Positions 1 through 9,267 of a DNA stretch of 64,000 bases are shown here, in pieces; the first letter of the stretch is position 1; each line of letters begins with the position of its first letter. The stretch is from assembly GCF_018881835.1 (NCBI RefSeq), contig NZ_JACVPO010000002.1, positions 682,001 to 746,000 on the forward strand, given 5' to 3'. A program made the translations under genes and the position numbers. The notes beneath the pieces are model-generated. The model saw nothing but the letters and a program-made list of their open reading frames with translations, was not told where the DNA came from and searched no databases. Origin of the DNA: Polynucleobacter hallstattensis (GTDB lineage Bacteria > Pseudomonadota > Gammaproteobacteria > Burkholderiales > Burkholderiaceae).

Positions 1-1
1 C

Positions 2-460
2 AAATCTAGCCTACTCAATGCCTGGGTTCCTAATGCAGCAGCGATTACTCAAGAGTATTCTGTTCGCTTAGATACTGGTAAACACACCACAACCGCTTGC
101 CGCTACTTTGAGCTACCAGAGGCTTGGGGGCGTGATCCTAGTGGCAAATTGGGTGCTTTAATCGATTCCCCAGGCTTTCAGGAGTTTGGCTTGGCACACA
201 TGTCGGTTAGTGAGCTAGAGCATGCTTTTAGGGAGTTTCATGAGCTACTAGGCAAGTGTCGCTTTCATAACTGTGCGCACCAATCAGAGCCAGATTGCGC
301 AATACGAGAAGCTGTCGACAAAAATGAAATAGCACCAGAAAGACTGGCGCTATTTAGGCAATTGCGTTCCGACTCAAAAACCGCCGATACACAAATTCAG
401 GGCATTAGCCAAGCCAAAGAGCGATGGTCAGCATTAGCAATAAAGCCATCCAAGCGATGA
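2..460 (+). CDS. rsgA: Ribosome small-subunit biogenesis GTPase RsgA, 3' part only
   Basis: The reading frame is already open at the window edge, so the N-terminal OB-fold domain lies outside. The first visible residues, KSSLLN, are the end of the P-loop. LDTGKHTTT follows as the switch region and DSPGFQEFGL as the G3 motif (DxPG). The C-terminus carries the zinc-binding Cys/His cluster of the family (CRFHNCAHQSEPDC). RsgA is a circularly permuted GTPase that helps mature the 30S subunit. Its last 56 bp overlap the 3' end of the convergent CobD/CbiB-like gene. Identification is confident; only the upstream extent is unknown. Confidence 0.93.
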   Translation, partial: KSSLLNAWVPNAAAITQEYSVRLDTGKHTTTACRYFELPEAWGRDPSGKLGALIDSPGFQEFGLAHMSVSELEHAFREFHELLGKCRFHNCAHQSEPDCAIREAVDKNEIAPERLALFRQLRSDSKTADTQIQGISQAKERWSALAIKPSKR

Positions 461-1364
461 CTAAACGCCACACCAAACCAACGGCGGAACGCATGGTGCG
501 CTCATTTGGCTCCAGACCCACTTCGTAAAAAACAGGCTCGCCAGCTTCGGCCATACGCAAAGCTTCATCGCTATCAGGCTCGCTCATGGGCTCACCCAGG
601 CGAACACCTAAGGCGCCACTTCCAGATGCCAAGATTACTGCTGACACAGAGTCAGACCATTTGCCAGTCAGGTGACGCCATGCATAGACGGCACCTTCAA
701 AGTTACCCACAATCGCAAAGCCCATTGCAGTGATGCGTGCAGGCACCCAATCTAATACGTAAAAGAAATGGCGTGCTGATTCACTCAAGTTAAAGTCGCC
801 TTTTTCTGACCAGCGCTGAGCAGCAGTATCAGCTAATCGATACAACACTACGCCTGCGGGACCCATTGGCATTAAGAACCAGAACAGCACACCAAATACA
901 TGATGGTGTGAACCAATAATGGCACGCTCTAGTGCAAGTGAAATCACTTCAGTCTCGGTGAGCTCAGAAGCATCTAATTCAGGGCCATACCACTGCGCCA
1001 GTGCTAAACGAGCTGCAGGCAAATCATGGTTTGCAATAGCCTCATGCACTAGTGTGAAAGAGTGGCTAAATTGGCGAAAGCCAAAAAATAGATAGGCAAT
1101 CAACACGTTCCATAGGAATCCCAGAATTGGGAATGTCACCATAAAGACTACATACAGCACGAAGACTAGGAATGTGGGCAGAATGAACGCCACCAAGCAG
1201 GCCATGCGCGCACCTACCGGACTTGCACCTTGTTCGGTCTTGCCACCGAATTCACCAGCAACCCAATCAAGCCAGCGAGCGCTCATGCGCGCGATCCAAT
1301 GGCTCGAGGTTACTGGGCGATATTGCTCAGCAATGAGGGCGAAGAGGATAGAAAAGAAAGTCAT
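405..1364 (-). CDS. CobD/CbiB-family integral membrane protein
   Basis: This 319-residue protein opens with MTFFSILFALIAEQYRP, typical of the CobD/CbiB (AmpE-like) membrane family. Hydrophobic segments lie near residues 55-100 and at the extreme C-terminus. Family members include the adenosylcobinamide-phosphate synthase of cobalamin synthesis, but no other cobalamin gene is visible here, so that role is not supported by context. Its start overlaps the stop of the upstream Nudix gene by 4 bp, which suggests translational coupling. Its 3' end runs 56 bp into convergent rsgA. Confidence 0.75.
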   Translation of the reverse strand: MTFFSILFALIAEQYRPVTSSHWIARMSARWLDWVAGEFGGKTEQGASPVGARMACLVAFILPTFLVFVLYVVFMVTFPILGFLWNVLIAYLFFGFRQFSHSFTLVHEAIANHDLPAARLALAQWYGPELDASELTETEVISLALERAIIGSHHHVFGVLFWFLMPMGPAGVVLYRLADTAAQRWSEKGDFNLSESARHFFYVLDWVPARITAMGFAIVGNFEGAVYAWRHLTGKWSDSVSAVILASGSGALGVRLGEPMSEPDSDEALRMAEAGEPVFYEVGLEPNERTMRSAVGLVWRLVIAWMALLLMLTIALWLG

Positions 1365-2098
1365 ACTTTTAATAAATGATAAAGGTTACGTAACATTCCA
1401 GCTGTAGCACCCCAGATAAAACGATTCTCATAGGGCATTGAATAAAAACGACGGCTACCCTGATCACTCTCCCAGACCCGCACTTGATGATTTGCGGGAT
1501 CCATCAAAAAATGTAAAGGCACTTCAAAAACATCTGCCACTTCAAATGTATCTAAAGCATATTCTGCCTGAGGTTTTACTAAGCCCACCACCGGCGTCAC
1601 ACTATAGCCTGAAACCGTTAAATATTGAGGTAAATGACCAATGATCTCAACCCCCTGGGGATTCAAACCGATTTCCTCTTCACTTTCTCGTAAAGCGGTG
1701 TGATTGGGATCAAAATCACATGGATCCATCCGCCCACCTGGGAAACTAATTTGACCAGCATGGTCATGCAAATGATCGGTTCTTTGGGTTAATAGTACGG
1801 AGAGTCCATCCCCCTTCAGAAGTAAAGGGATTAACACGGCTGCCCGGGTCACTTTTCCAGCAGCCTCACGCTTGGAGATAATATCTGCAGCGATGACATG
1901 CCGATTCTCATCAGTAATCTCTGGCTGCCAAACAGGGGGGCTCTGAAAGCGATGCTTTAGGCTGGATGGGTCCAAATGATGGGCAATCACTTTGGGCTGA
2001 TCCGTACAAACCTCATAAATTGGAATCGCCTGCGCATCAAAATTCAATGGCGTAGCAATACTCAATTTTGGCTCTTGGGGTTTGAGATTCTTTGGCAT
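1361..2098 (-). CDS. Nudix hydrolase, CoA pyrophosphatase-like (NudL/YeaB type)
   Basis: This 245-residue protein carries the signature of the CoA-pyrophosphatase branch (LLTQRTDHLHDHAGQISFPGG) running into a Nudix box with REsEEEIGL, the metal-binding helix. The expected reaction is hydrolysis of CoA or other nucleoside diphosphate derivatives to phosphopantetheine and 3',5'-ADP in the cytoplasm. The roughly 80-residue extension before the domain is longer than in the E. coli protein. It overlaps the downstream CobD/CbiB-like gene by 4 bp and lies after the rplS terminator. The exact substrate cannot be read from sequence. Confidence 0.83.
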   Translation of the reverse strand: MPKNLKPQEPKLSIATPLNFDAQAIPIYEVCTDQPKVIAHHLDPSSLKHRFQSPPVWQPEITDENRHVIAADIISKREAAGKVTRAAVLIPLLLKGDGLSVLLTQRTDHLHDHAGQISFPGGRMDPCDFDPNHTALRESEEEIGLNPQGVEIIGHLPQYLTVSGYSVTPVVGLVKPQAEYALDTFEVADVFEVPLHFLMDPANHQVRVWESDQGSRRFYSMPYENRFIWGATAGMLRNLYHLLKV

Positions 2099-2120
2099 CT
2101 TTTTTTATTTTAGGGCAATA

Positions 2121-2149
2121 AAAAAGGCAGCCTAGGCCGCCTTCTTTTT
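2121..2149 (-). terminator. Rho-independent terminator downstream of rplS
   Basis: An imperfect hairpin (AAGGC and GCC arms closing on GGC and GCCTT with one mismatch) is flanked by A-rich and T-rich runs on both sides. It lies 16 bp past the rplS stop on the reverse strand and could also act in the other direction. Confidence 0.65.
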
Positions 2150-2164
2150 GGATTAAAGCAAACC

Positions 2165-2563
2165 TTATTCCGCTGCTGTATCAGCAACTGCCTTGACTTT
2201 GCGAGCAGGAAGTTTTTCTTTAATACGTGCAGACTTACCTGAACGATCACGCAAGTAGTACAACTTCGCGCGACGTACATCACCGCGACGCTTCACTTCA
2301 ATGCTAGCGATCAATGGTGAGTAAGTTTGGAATGTACGCTCTACACCTTCGCCAGATGAAATCTTGCGAACGATAAAGCTAGAATTCAGTCCGCGATTGC
2401 GCTTAGCAATCACAACGCCTTCAAAGGCCTGGGTACGCTTACGAGTACCTTCAACTACGTTTACACCAACAACGACTGTGTCGCCAGGAGCGAAAGCAGG
2501 AAGCACTTTGTTAACACTTAAGCGAGCAATTTCTTCTTGCTCAATTTTTTCGATCAAATTCAT
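2165..2563 (-). CDS. rplS: 50S ribosomal protein L19
   Basis: The 132-residue product begins [15 protein letters not shown] and contains the L19 core ([22 protein letters not shown], then [17 protein letters not shown] and [20 protein letters not shown]). L19 sits at the 30S-50S interface of the ribosome. It is the last gene of the conserved rpsP-rimM-trmD-rplS operon and is followed by a terminator. A short alanine-rich C-terminal tail extends past the usual family length of about 115 residues. Confidence 0.97.
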   Translation of the reverse strand: MNLIEKIEQEEIARLSVNKVLPAFAPGDTVVVGVNVVEGTRKRTQAFEGVVIAKRNRGLNSSFIVRKISSGEGVERTFQTYSPLIASIEVKRRGDVRRAKLYYLRDRSGKSARIKEKLPARKVKAVADTAAE

Positions 2564-2689
2564 TATTAATCCTTAAACATCTTGTCAGCGTTTAATCCCG
2601 AGACTTTCATCAACGGACCAGACAGAGGATGTAGTTAAAACCATTTCACTAAATCAAAACACAAACACTTCATTCAAAACCATAATTAC

Positions 2690-3448
2690 TTACAGCGTTC
2701 GAAGAAATTGCTCATCTTCTTTACTTAGCAACCCATTAGCTCTTGCTGATTTAATTAAATCAGGTCTGAGCCTTAGCGTCAGCTCTAAAGACTTTTGCCG
2801 ACGCCAATCCGCTATTTTAGCGTGATGTCCGCCTAAAAGCACGTCTGGAACAGATAAATTTTCATATATTTCAGGGCGGGTGTAGTGCGGATAGTCCAAA
2901 AGACCATTGATAAAGCTATCCTGAACAGCAGATTCGCCATCCCCTAGAGCGCCTGGAATGAGGCGAATGACCGCATCCATCATGGTCATAGCGGGCAATT
3001 CCCCGCCAGAAACTACAAAATCACCCATTGAAAGCTGTAAATCCACGTTTCGATCAATGAACCGCTGGTCAACCGCCTCATATCGACCGCAAATAAAAGT
3101 TAAATTGCCATAGTTCAGAATGTCTGTCGCCATTTTCTGAGAAAAGACCTCTCCTTGTGGGGCAAGAAGACAGATTGGGCCAGAAACGACATTTTGAGAG
3201 TGGTGAGCCGCTTTAACAGCAGATATCGTATCTTCCAAAGGCTTTACCATCATGACCATGCCAGGGCCACCACCATATGCTCGATCATCCACAGTCTTAC
3301 GAGGGTCAGAGCAATAATCTCGAGGATTCCAAAGATGGATATTGGCAAGACCTTGTTCGCAGGCACGTCCAGTGATACCCCGCTGCGTTAAAGCAGAGAA
3401 CATTTCAGGGAATAAGGTGAGTACATCAAAGCGCATATGGGAGATCAA
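2690..3448 (-). CDS. trmD: tRNA (guanine37-N1)-methyltransferase TrmD
   Basis: The 252-residue protein has the SPOUT-class features of TrmD: MRFDVLTLFPEMF at the N-terminus, DDRAYGGGPGMVMMVKPL, ICGRYEAVDQRFI and the MGDFVVSGGELPA knot loop that binds S-adenosylmethionine. It methylates G37 of tRNAs to prevent frameshifting. The conserved N-terminus suggests that translation begins at MRFD (about position 3436) rather than four residues earlier. It lies between rimM (12 bp upstream) and rplS. Confidence 0.97.
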   Translation of the reverse strand: MISHMRFDVLTLFPEMFSALTQRGITGRACEQGLANIHLWNPRDYCSDPRKTVDDRAYGGGPGMVMMVKPLEDTISAVKAAHHSQNVVSGPICLLAPQGEVFSQKMATDILNYGNLTFICGRYEAVDQRFIDRNVDLQLSMGDFVVSGGELPAMTMMDAVIRLIPGALGDGESAVQDSFINGLLDYPHYTRPEIYENLSVPDVLLGGHHAKIADWRRQKSLELTLRLRPDLIKSARANGLLSKEDEQFLRTL

Positions 3449-3460
3449 TGACTTTTCTGA

Positions 3461-4024
3461 TTACCAGTCGGGTTGCCAGTCTAGGGTAATCAGTCTATTG
3501 GGCAAGTCAACATTTTGCACCGCTTCTTTTACAAAAGGTACTAACTGTTTTACTGTTTTGGTTTGCTCATCTCCAAGTGCAATGATTCCATGAGCGCCGT
3601 TATCGTTAACTTCAATCACCTCACCCAGACTCTCTCCCTGGAGATTAATTGCCTTACAACCGATTAGGTCAACCCAGTAATAACTATCGCCATCCGTCTT
3701 GGGAAATACCTCACGCGCAACTAAGATGCGAGCGCCCTTTAAGGCTTCGGCCTGATTGCGGTCAGAAATACCATCCAAGGCAATCACTACAGTACCGCTA
3801 TGCATCTTAGCCTGCTTCACTTTATATAAAGTTAATGAGGCTTGTTCATGAGATGCAGCAACACCAGCACTCCGACGCGGAATGAGGGATAACCAAAGTT
3901 CTTTGCTAGATAAGAGAGCCACTGGATCTAAAGAATGAGGGCGAACCTTAATCTGACCCTGTAAGCCTTGAGCGTCTTGGACTGCACCGAGCTCAATCAA
4001 ATCATTGAGGGAGGGTGTATTCAT
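3461..4024 (-). CDS. rimM: 16S rRNA processing protein RimM
   Basis: The 187-residue protein has the RimM N-terminal domain (IELGAVQDAQGLQGQIKVRP) and a C-terminal PRC-barrel (YYWVDLIGCKAINLQGESLGEV). RimM assists maturation of the 30S head and binds S19. A segment near residues 52-62 (SAGVAASHEQA) looks like a lineage insertion. It is the second gene of the rpsP operon, 93 bp after rpsP and 12 bp before trmD. Confidence 0.95.
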   Translation of the reverse strand: MNTPSLNDLIELGAVQDAQGLQGQIKVRPHSLDPVALLSSKELWLSLIPRRSAGVAASHEQASLTLYKVKQAKMHSGTVVIALDGISDRNQAEALKGARILVAREVFPKTDGDSYYWVDLIGCKAINLQGESLGEVIEVNDNGAHGIIALGDEQTKTVKQLVPFVKEAVQNVDLPNRLITLDWQPDW

Positions 4025-4117
4025 GTTGAAGCCACCTCAAATCCCCAAATATCACTACCAGTAAATTCTGCTACCAAAGACTTCATCGAAAAGAGAAAGT
4101 CTTTGGATTTGAAGGCT

Positions 4118-4363
4118 TTAAACCGCAGGATTGTTTTTGATTAAACGAACTACAGTTGGAGAGATCTGCGCGCCAACACCAGTCCAATAGGTCAAACGAT
4201 CTTGAGCAATACGCATTGCTTGCTCTGTCGCTGCTGCCTGTGGATTGAAGTAACCAATACGCTCGATAAAGTTCGAGTCGCGACGATTGCGCTTGTCTGT
4301 AGCCACGATGCTATAAAAAGGGCGCTTCTTTGAACCGCCGCGTGCCAGTCGAATGACGACCAT
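4118..4363 (-). CDS. rpsP: 30S ribosomal protein S16
   Basis: The 81-residue product [20 protein letters not shown] is a textbook S16 start, followed by [18 protein letters not shown]16 is an early-binding 30S assembly protein. It heads the rpsP-rimM-trmD-rplS operon. The 252 bp upstream of it, shared with a divergent lipoprotein gene, must hold the operon promoter, but I could not assign confident -35 and -10 boxes. Confidence 0.97.
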
Positions 4364-4615
4364 ACTTATTCCTTAAAATCTAAAATGAAAACAGGTTGAT
4401 TACAACCCAATGAAATTACTACAAAATCTTGGGCTCCAACTAAAGCGCAAATTAACGAAACAAATGCACGGTATAGCGGAAAACCTCATATTCTAGACGA
4501 AAACCCCTACTTGATCCACCTATTTAAGCGAACGCCCCTTGAGCTTCACCAGTAGAATGGTATCCAGTGAATTATAAAATTATTATTAAAAACAATAGCT
4601 TACAGAAATTTTGTC

Positions 4616-5140
4616 ATGAGAATAGCCATTTTTAGACCAGCCAAAGGCCCTATAGAGCGCTTTTTTCACATCCTTTCTTTCCTCAGTTTAGGTTTTTTGA
4701 CGGCCTGCGCTAATGTCATCCCACCCTGCACCGCCAAAACCAGCCCTCCGAGCAGTGAGTTTCGCAACACCAAATGGGAGCTTGTTCGATGGAATCTCGC
4801 ACCGAACAGCAAAGGAGAGGTGCGTGCCCGACAAATTCCTCAGGGTGACAATAGCAACCCTATCCAAATCATCTTTGACGCCAACGGTGAGAGGATCAGT
4901 GGATCTACCGGCTGCAATCGCTTTACTGCGCGCATTACCGAAGATGCCAGAGGCTTTACGCTAGATCAAATCGCTAGTACAAAAATGGCCTGCGCACCCC
5001 AACGCATGGAATTAGAAAATGATTTCCTTTACGAATTAAATGATTACCGCTCGATTGTGCGTAACGGCGACCAACTCCTGATGATTGGCGCGGATCGCGA
5101 AGTTTTAAGTTTCATGCAAAAAAATAATTCATCGAAATAA
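4616..5140 (+). CDS. META-domain (HslJ-like) lipoprotein
   Basis: The 174-residue protein has a hydrophobic leader ending in a lipobox, L28-T-A-C31, so it is probably lipidated. The rest is a META domain: NTKWELVRW, then ISGSTGCNRFTA and a late Cys in STKMACAP, the usual features of HslJ-like proteins. Family members are outer-membrane or periplasmic and are linked to stress or antibiotic resistance, but the molecular role is unclear. It is divergent from rpsP and has its own short transcription unit with the next small membrane protein. Confidence 0.75.
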   Translation: MRIAIFRPAKGPIERFFHILSFLSLGFLTACANVIPPCTAKTSPPSSEFRNTKWELVRWNLAPNSKGEVRARQIPQGDNSNPIQIIFDANGERISGSTGCNRFTARITEDARGFTLDQIASTKMACAPQRMELENDFLYELNDYRSIVRNGDQLLMIGADREVLSFMQKNNSSK

Positions 5141-5182
5141 AAAATGGTTCGCCATTGCAATAACTCATCACTGAAAGTCTGA

Positions 5183-5629
5183 ATGAAAAAATACAAACTC
5201 CTGTTCTGCTCCCTTGGAATATTTTTTCCCGGAACTGGCCTGAACTGTTTTTATTTACAAGGATTGAAATCCTTCTGGGGCTGGGCACAACTATTCTCTT
5301 TTATCGGCGGAATCGCTGGTTGGTTAATTCTTAAAGATACGCAATTCCACTCTGCGCCGGGTTGGGTACTCATCACTTTCGGCTTCATCACCCTTGAAGC
5401 CAGTTGGTTAACTACTATCACTTATGGCTTACGTGCTGATGAAAAGTGGGATGCTCAATTTAATCCAGGTTTAGAGCCTAGCAGAGCAACTCAGTCTGGT
5501 TGGCCAGTCGTACTAACTGTCATCTTTTCTTTGGTCTTAGGTGCTGGTGTGATGATGACCTTCTTGGCAATTGCATTTGAACAATTTTTCATCTCCCAAC
5601 TTCAGGAAGCAAGAAAGCTATCCCAGTAA
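5183..5629 (+). CDS. Small integral membrane protein, TM2-like
   Basis: The 148-residue protein has three or four hydrophobic segments (about residues 5-25, 34-50, 60-80 and 112-138). The start, with a glycine-rich turn (GIFFPGTGLNCFYLQG), resembles TM2-domain proteins. No catalytic residues are visible. It follows the META lipoprotein by 42 bp on the same strand and converges on the acyl-CoA dehydrogenase gene. Function is unknown. Confidence 0.65.
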   Translation: MKKYKLLFCSLGIFFPGTGLNCFYLQGLKSFWGWAQLFSFIGGIAGWLILKDTQFHSAPGWVLITFGFITLEASWLTTITYGLRADEKWDAQFNPGLEPSRATQSGWPVVLTVIFSLVLGAGVMMTFLAIAFEQFFISQLQEARKLSQ

Positions 5630-5684
5630 TGAGGATAGCTTTTAAATGGGCAACTATTGATAGGCAACAATAGTTATTTAAAGC

Positions 5685-7472
5685 TTAAAACTGCTCCGCT
5701 GTCAGCGCATTAGTAGATTGTCCACTCTCTAAGATCGAGGTGGCGAGAGCTTGAGATTGTGGCAATAGATTTTCTGCAAAGAATCGTGCAGTAGAAATCT
5801 TGGCATCATAGAAATTCGGGTCTCCTGCACACAACTCTTGTGCAGCCAATAAAGCACGTGCCATTTGCCACGCTCCCAATACCAAGCCACATAATCTCAA
5901 GTACGCAAAACTACCTGCATATACTGCCTTGATGTCTGTTTTAGCATTCGCCACAATGTAATCTACCGAAGCATCAAACGCTTCTCGCGCTGAAGTTAAC
6001 TGCTTCAATACCGCCTTTGCATCTGCGCTGCCGCTACTTGCTAAATCTTTTTCAGTTTGCTGGACTCTCTCCGAGAACAGCTTCGCAGTTGCACCACCAT
6101 CACGCACTGTTTTTCTACCAATTAAATCATTTGCCTGAATAGCTGTAGTGCCTTCATAGATGGTCAGGATACGAGCATCACGATAATGTTGTGCTGCGCC
6201 CGTCTCCTCAATAAAGCCCATACCACCGTGTACTTGAATGCCCAAACTCGCAACATCGATCGATATCTCAGTTGAAAAGCCTTTCACAATCGGTACCAAG
6301 AATTCATATACCGCTTGATTCTGCTTGCGAGCTATTTCATCAGGGGATGCATGTTGCGCATCATAAGCAGCTGCCGCGTAATACGCTAAGGCTCTAGATG
6401 CCTCAATATAGCCGCGCATAGTCATCAACATCCGCTTCACGTCAGGCTGATGAATAATTGCTACAGGGCCTGGGGAGCCAGCTAGATCACGACTCTGAAC
6501 TCGGTCTTTAGCGTACTGCACTGCTTTTTGATATGCTCGCTCTGCAACTGCAATACCCTGCATACCGACCGCAAAGCGGGCAGCATTCATCATGACGAAC
6601 ATGTATTCCAAGCCACGATTTTCTTCGCCTACCAGGTAGCCAGTTGCGCCACCGTGATCGCCAAACTGTAAGACTGCAGTTGGGCTGGCCTTAATGCCCA
6701 GCTTGTGCTCAATCGAGACGCAGTGCACATCATTACGCTCACGAAGCGAGCCATCTGTATTTACTAAAAACTTCGGTACTACAAATAAGGAAATACCTTT
6801 CACGCCTTCTGGTGCATCTGGCATTCTAGCCAGCACGAGATGAACGATATTTTTCGCCATGTCGTGCTCACCATAGGTGATGTAGATCTTGGTGCCAAAA
6901 ATTTTATATGTGCCAGCGGCTTCAGGTACAGCGCGAGAACGCACCATCGATAGGTCGGAGCCTGCCTGAGGCTCTGTGAGGCACATGGAACCAGTCCATT
7001 CCCCAGAAATCATCTTGGGCACATAGCGCTCTTGCAACTCAGGACTTGCTGCAGTCAATAAAGCCTCAATCGCACCATCAGTCAGCATGGGGCACAAAGC
7101 AAAAGACAGGCTAGCCGAATGAACCATCTCAAAGCATGCCGTGGCAATAAGCTTTGGTAAACCTTGACCACCAAAATCTACGGGGTGCACAACACCCTGC
7201 CAACCTGCTGCACCAAATTGCTCAAAAGCCTCTTTAAAGCCTGGGGTAGTAGTGACCACACCATTCTTTAGTGAGCTAGGATTTTGATCGCTAGGCCAAT
7301 TGAGAGGCGCTACAACATCTTGATTAAATTTAGCAGACTCTTCCAAAATCGCCGAGGCTAAATCTACATCAGCGCCGGCCTCAGCATAAGAAGGATAGGA
7401 AACAACTTCAGATAGCCCCGCTAGTTCGTTCATCACAAATAGCATATCTTTTACTGGGGCTACATAAGGCAT
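5685..7472 (-). CDS. Acyl-CoA dehydrogenase with C-terminal extension (DmdC-like length)
   Basis: This 595-residue flavoprotein contains the family signatures MCLTEPQAGSDLSMVRSRA (FAD and substrate contacts), GIQVHGGMGFIEETGAAQHYRD and IYEGTTAIQ, whose Glu is in the position of the catalytic base. About 130 extra residues follow the dehydrogenase domain, as in the roughly 600-residue acyl-CoA dehydrogenases that include 3-methylmercaptopropionyl-CoA dehydrogenase. It introduces an alpha-beta double bond into acyl-CoA and passes electrons to ETF, encoded by the two genes just upstream. The chain-length or substrate preference cannot be fixed from sequence. Confidence 0.9.
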   Translation of the reverse strand: MPYVAPVKDMLFVMNELAGLSEVVSYPSYAEAGADVDLASAILEESAKFNQDVVAPLNWPSDQNPSSLKNGVVTTTPGFKEAFEQFGAAGWQGVVHPVDFGGQGLPKLIATACFEMVHSASLSFALCPMLTDGAIEALLTAASPELQERYVPKMISGEWTGSMCLTEPQAGSDLSMVRSRAVPEAAGTYKIFGTKIYITYGEHDMAKNIVHLVLARMPDAPEGVKGISLFVVPKFLVNTDGSLRERNDVHCVSIEHKLGIKASPTAVLQFGDHGGATGYLVGEENRGLEYMFVMMNAARFAVGMQGIAVAERAYQKAVQYAKDRVQSRDLAGSPGPVAIIHQPDVKRMLMTMRGYIEASRALAYYAAAAYDAQHASPDEIARKQNQAVYEFLVPIVKGFSTEISIDVASLGIQVHGGMGFIEETGAAQHYRDARILTIYEGTTAIQANDLIGRKTVRDGGATAKLFSERVQQTEKDLASSGSADAKAVLKQLTSAREAFDASVDYIVANAKTDIKAVYAGSFAYLRLCGLVLGAWQMARALLAAQELCAGDPNFYDAKISTARFFAENLLPQSQALATSILESGQSTNALTAEQF

Positions 7473-7524
7473 AGGTGTTCCTATAGATCGGGGTGAAGGC
7501 AGTTAAAGAGGCCTCTTCAATGCC

Positions 7525-8460
7525 TTAAGCAAGTAAGTTAGTTAATTCGGGGACGGCGGTATTAAGGTCTGCAACTAAACCATAATCAGCAACACTAAAG
7601 ATTGGCGCCTCAGGATCTTTATTAATCGCTACGATCACCTTAGAGTCCTTCATGCCCGCTAAATGCTGAATCGCACCAGAGATACCGACGGCAACATATA
7701 GCTGCGGAGCCACGATCTTACCGGTCTGACCTACTTGATAATCGTTTGGAACATAACCCGCATCGACTGCAGCGCGTGAGGCACCCAGAGCAGCACCGAG
7801 CTTATCGGCCAAGGGCGCAATAATTTCTTGATACTTCTCACCAGAACCTAAACCACGACCACCAGACACGATTATTTTTGCAGCAGTCAGTTCAGGACGA
7901 TCTGATTTCGTGAGTTCACGGCCCACAAAAGAAGAACTACTGGAGAACTCGGTAGCAGCTTGCTTTTCTACTGCAGCGGATCCACCACTTGCGGCAACAG
8001 GATCAAAACCGGTTGTGCGAACCGTAATGACCTTAACTGGGTCAGCAGATTGCACGGTAGCAATCGCATTGCCCGCATAAATTGGGCGCTCAAAGGTATC
8101 GGGTGAGACAACCTTGGTGACATCTGATAATTGCGCTACATCTAACTTAGCAGCAACGCGTGGCAAGACATTCTTACCATTGGCAGTTGCTGGTGCCAGA
8201 ATATGACTATAGCTATTAGCAATAGATAAAATTTGAGCGGCCAAGGGTTCGGCGAGCTGATCTGCTAAAGATGCTGCATCTACCTGAATGACCTTACGCA
8301 CTCCTGCAATTTTTGTTGCAGCAGAAGTAGCGGCATCGACACCACTACCGGCTACCAACACGTCTACCTCCGGGGAGCACTGCAAAGCAGCTGCTACCGC
8401 ATTGAGCGTAGCTGCCTTTAAGGATTGATTGTCGTGTTCAGCAATAACGAGTGCGGCCAT
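7525..8460 (-). CDS. etfA: Electron transfer flavoprotein alpha subunit
   Basis: The 311-residue protein has the N-terminal ETF domain ([15 protein letters not shown]) and the C-terminal FAD-binding domain ([71 protein letters not shown]). It forms the ETF heterodimer with EtfB, carrying electrons from acyl-CoA dehydrogenases to the membrane ETF-ubiquinone oxidoreductase. The gene starts immediately after the etfB stop. Confidence 0.96.
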   Translation of the reverse strand: MAALVIAEHDNQSLKAATLNAVAAALQCSPEVDVLVAGSGVDAATSAATKIAGVRKVIQVDAASLADQLAEPLAAQILSIANSYSHILAPATANGKNVLPRVAAKLDVAQLSDVTKVVSPDTFERPIYAGNAIATVQSADPVKVITVRTTGFDPVAASGGSAAVEKQAATEFSSSSSFVGRELTKSDRPELTAAKIIVSGGRGLGSGEKYQEIIAPLADKLGAALGASRAAVDAGYVPNDYQVGQTGKIVAPQLYVAVGISGAIQHLAGMKDSKVIVAINKDPEAPIFSVADYGLVADLNTAVPELTNLLA

Positions 8461-9210
8461 TTAAATCACCTTCGCTTCATTTTTAAGTTTATCTACTAAA
8501 GCTGCCACATCAGCCACCATCACTCCAGCAGAGCGCTTTGGTGGCTCCTCTACTTTGAGAGTATTGAGGCGTGGAGCAATGTCAAGACCAAGTTCTTCTG
8601 GCTTCACAATTTCCAAGGTCTTCTTTTTGGCTTTCATGATATTTGGCAAAGTCACATAACGTGGCTCATTCAAACGCAAGTCAGTAGTAATGACTGCAGG
8701 CAAAGTAATCGCAATTGTTTCCAAGCCGCCATCTACCTCACGAGTCACATTCGCTTTACCATCAGCAACTACTACTTTGGAGGCAAAAGTTGCTTGTGGA
8801 ATATCCATTAAGCTTGCTAGCATCTGCCCCGTCTGATTGCTATCGTCATCAATCGCCTGCTTACCCAAGATGATAATCTGCGCTTGCTCTTTCTCAGAAA
8901 GCGCTTTAAGAATTTTTGCCACAGCTAGGGGTTGTAATTCAGTATCGGTCTCTACCAAGATCGCGCGATCTGCGCCAATTGCTAAGGCAGTACGCAAGGT
9001 TTCTTGACATTGAGTGGGGCCAGCAGAAACCACAACTATCTCAGTAGCAACACCAGCCTCTTTTAATCGAACCGCTTCTTCTACTGCGATCTCATCAAAT
9101 GGATTCATACTCATTTTGACGTTTGCTAGATCGACACCGGAGTTGTCTGATTTGACCCGAATTTTGACGTTGTAATCAACAACCCGCTTTACCGCCACTA
9201 AGATTTTCAT
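8461..9210 (-). CDS. etfB: Electron transfer flavoprotein beta subunit
   Basis: The 249-residue product starts [20 protein letters not shown] and contains [16 protein letters not shown] and the AMP-binding segment [19 protein letters not shown], all typical of EtfB. It pairs with EtfA, which follows with no gap. Together with the acyl-CoA ligase upstream and dehydrogenase downstream it makes a complete activation, oxidation and electron-transfer set. Confidence 0.96.
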   Translation of the reverse strand: MKILVAVKRVVDYNVKIRVKSDNSGVDLANVKMSMNPFDEIAVEEAVRLKEAGVATEIVVVSAGPTQCQETLRTALAIGADRAILVETDTELQPLAVAKILKALSEKEQAQIIILGKQAIDDDSNQTGQMLASLMDIPQATFASKVVVADGKANVTREVDGGLETIAITLPAVITTDLRLNEPRYVTLPNIMKAKKKTLEIVKPEELGLDIAPRLNTLKVEEPPKRSAGVMVADVAALVDKLKNEAKVI

Positions 9211-9267
9211 GCTGGATCTCTATTTTTGAGTAACTTCTCTATTTTATCCGCCTAGCTCCAATTAGAG

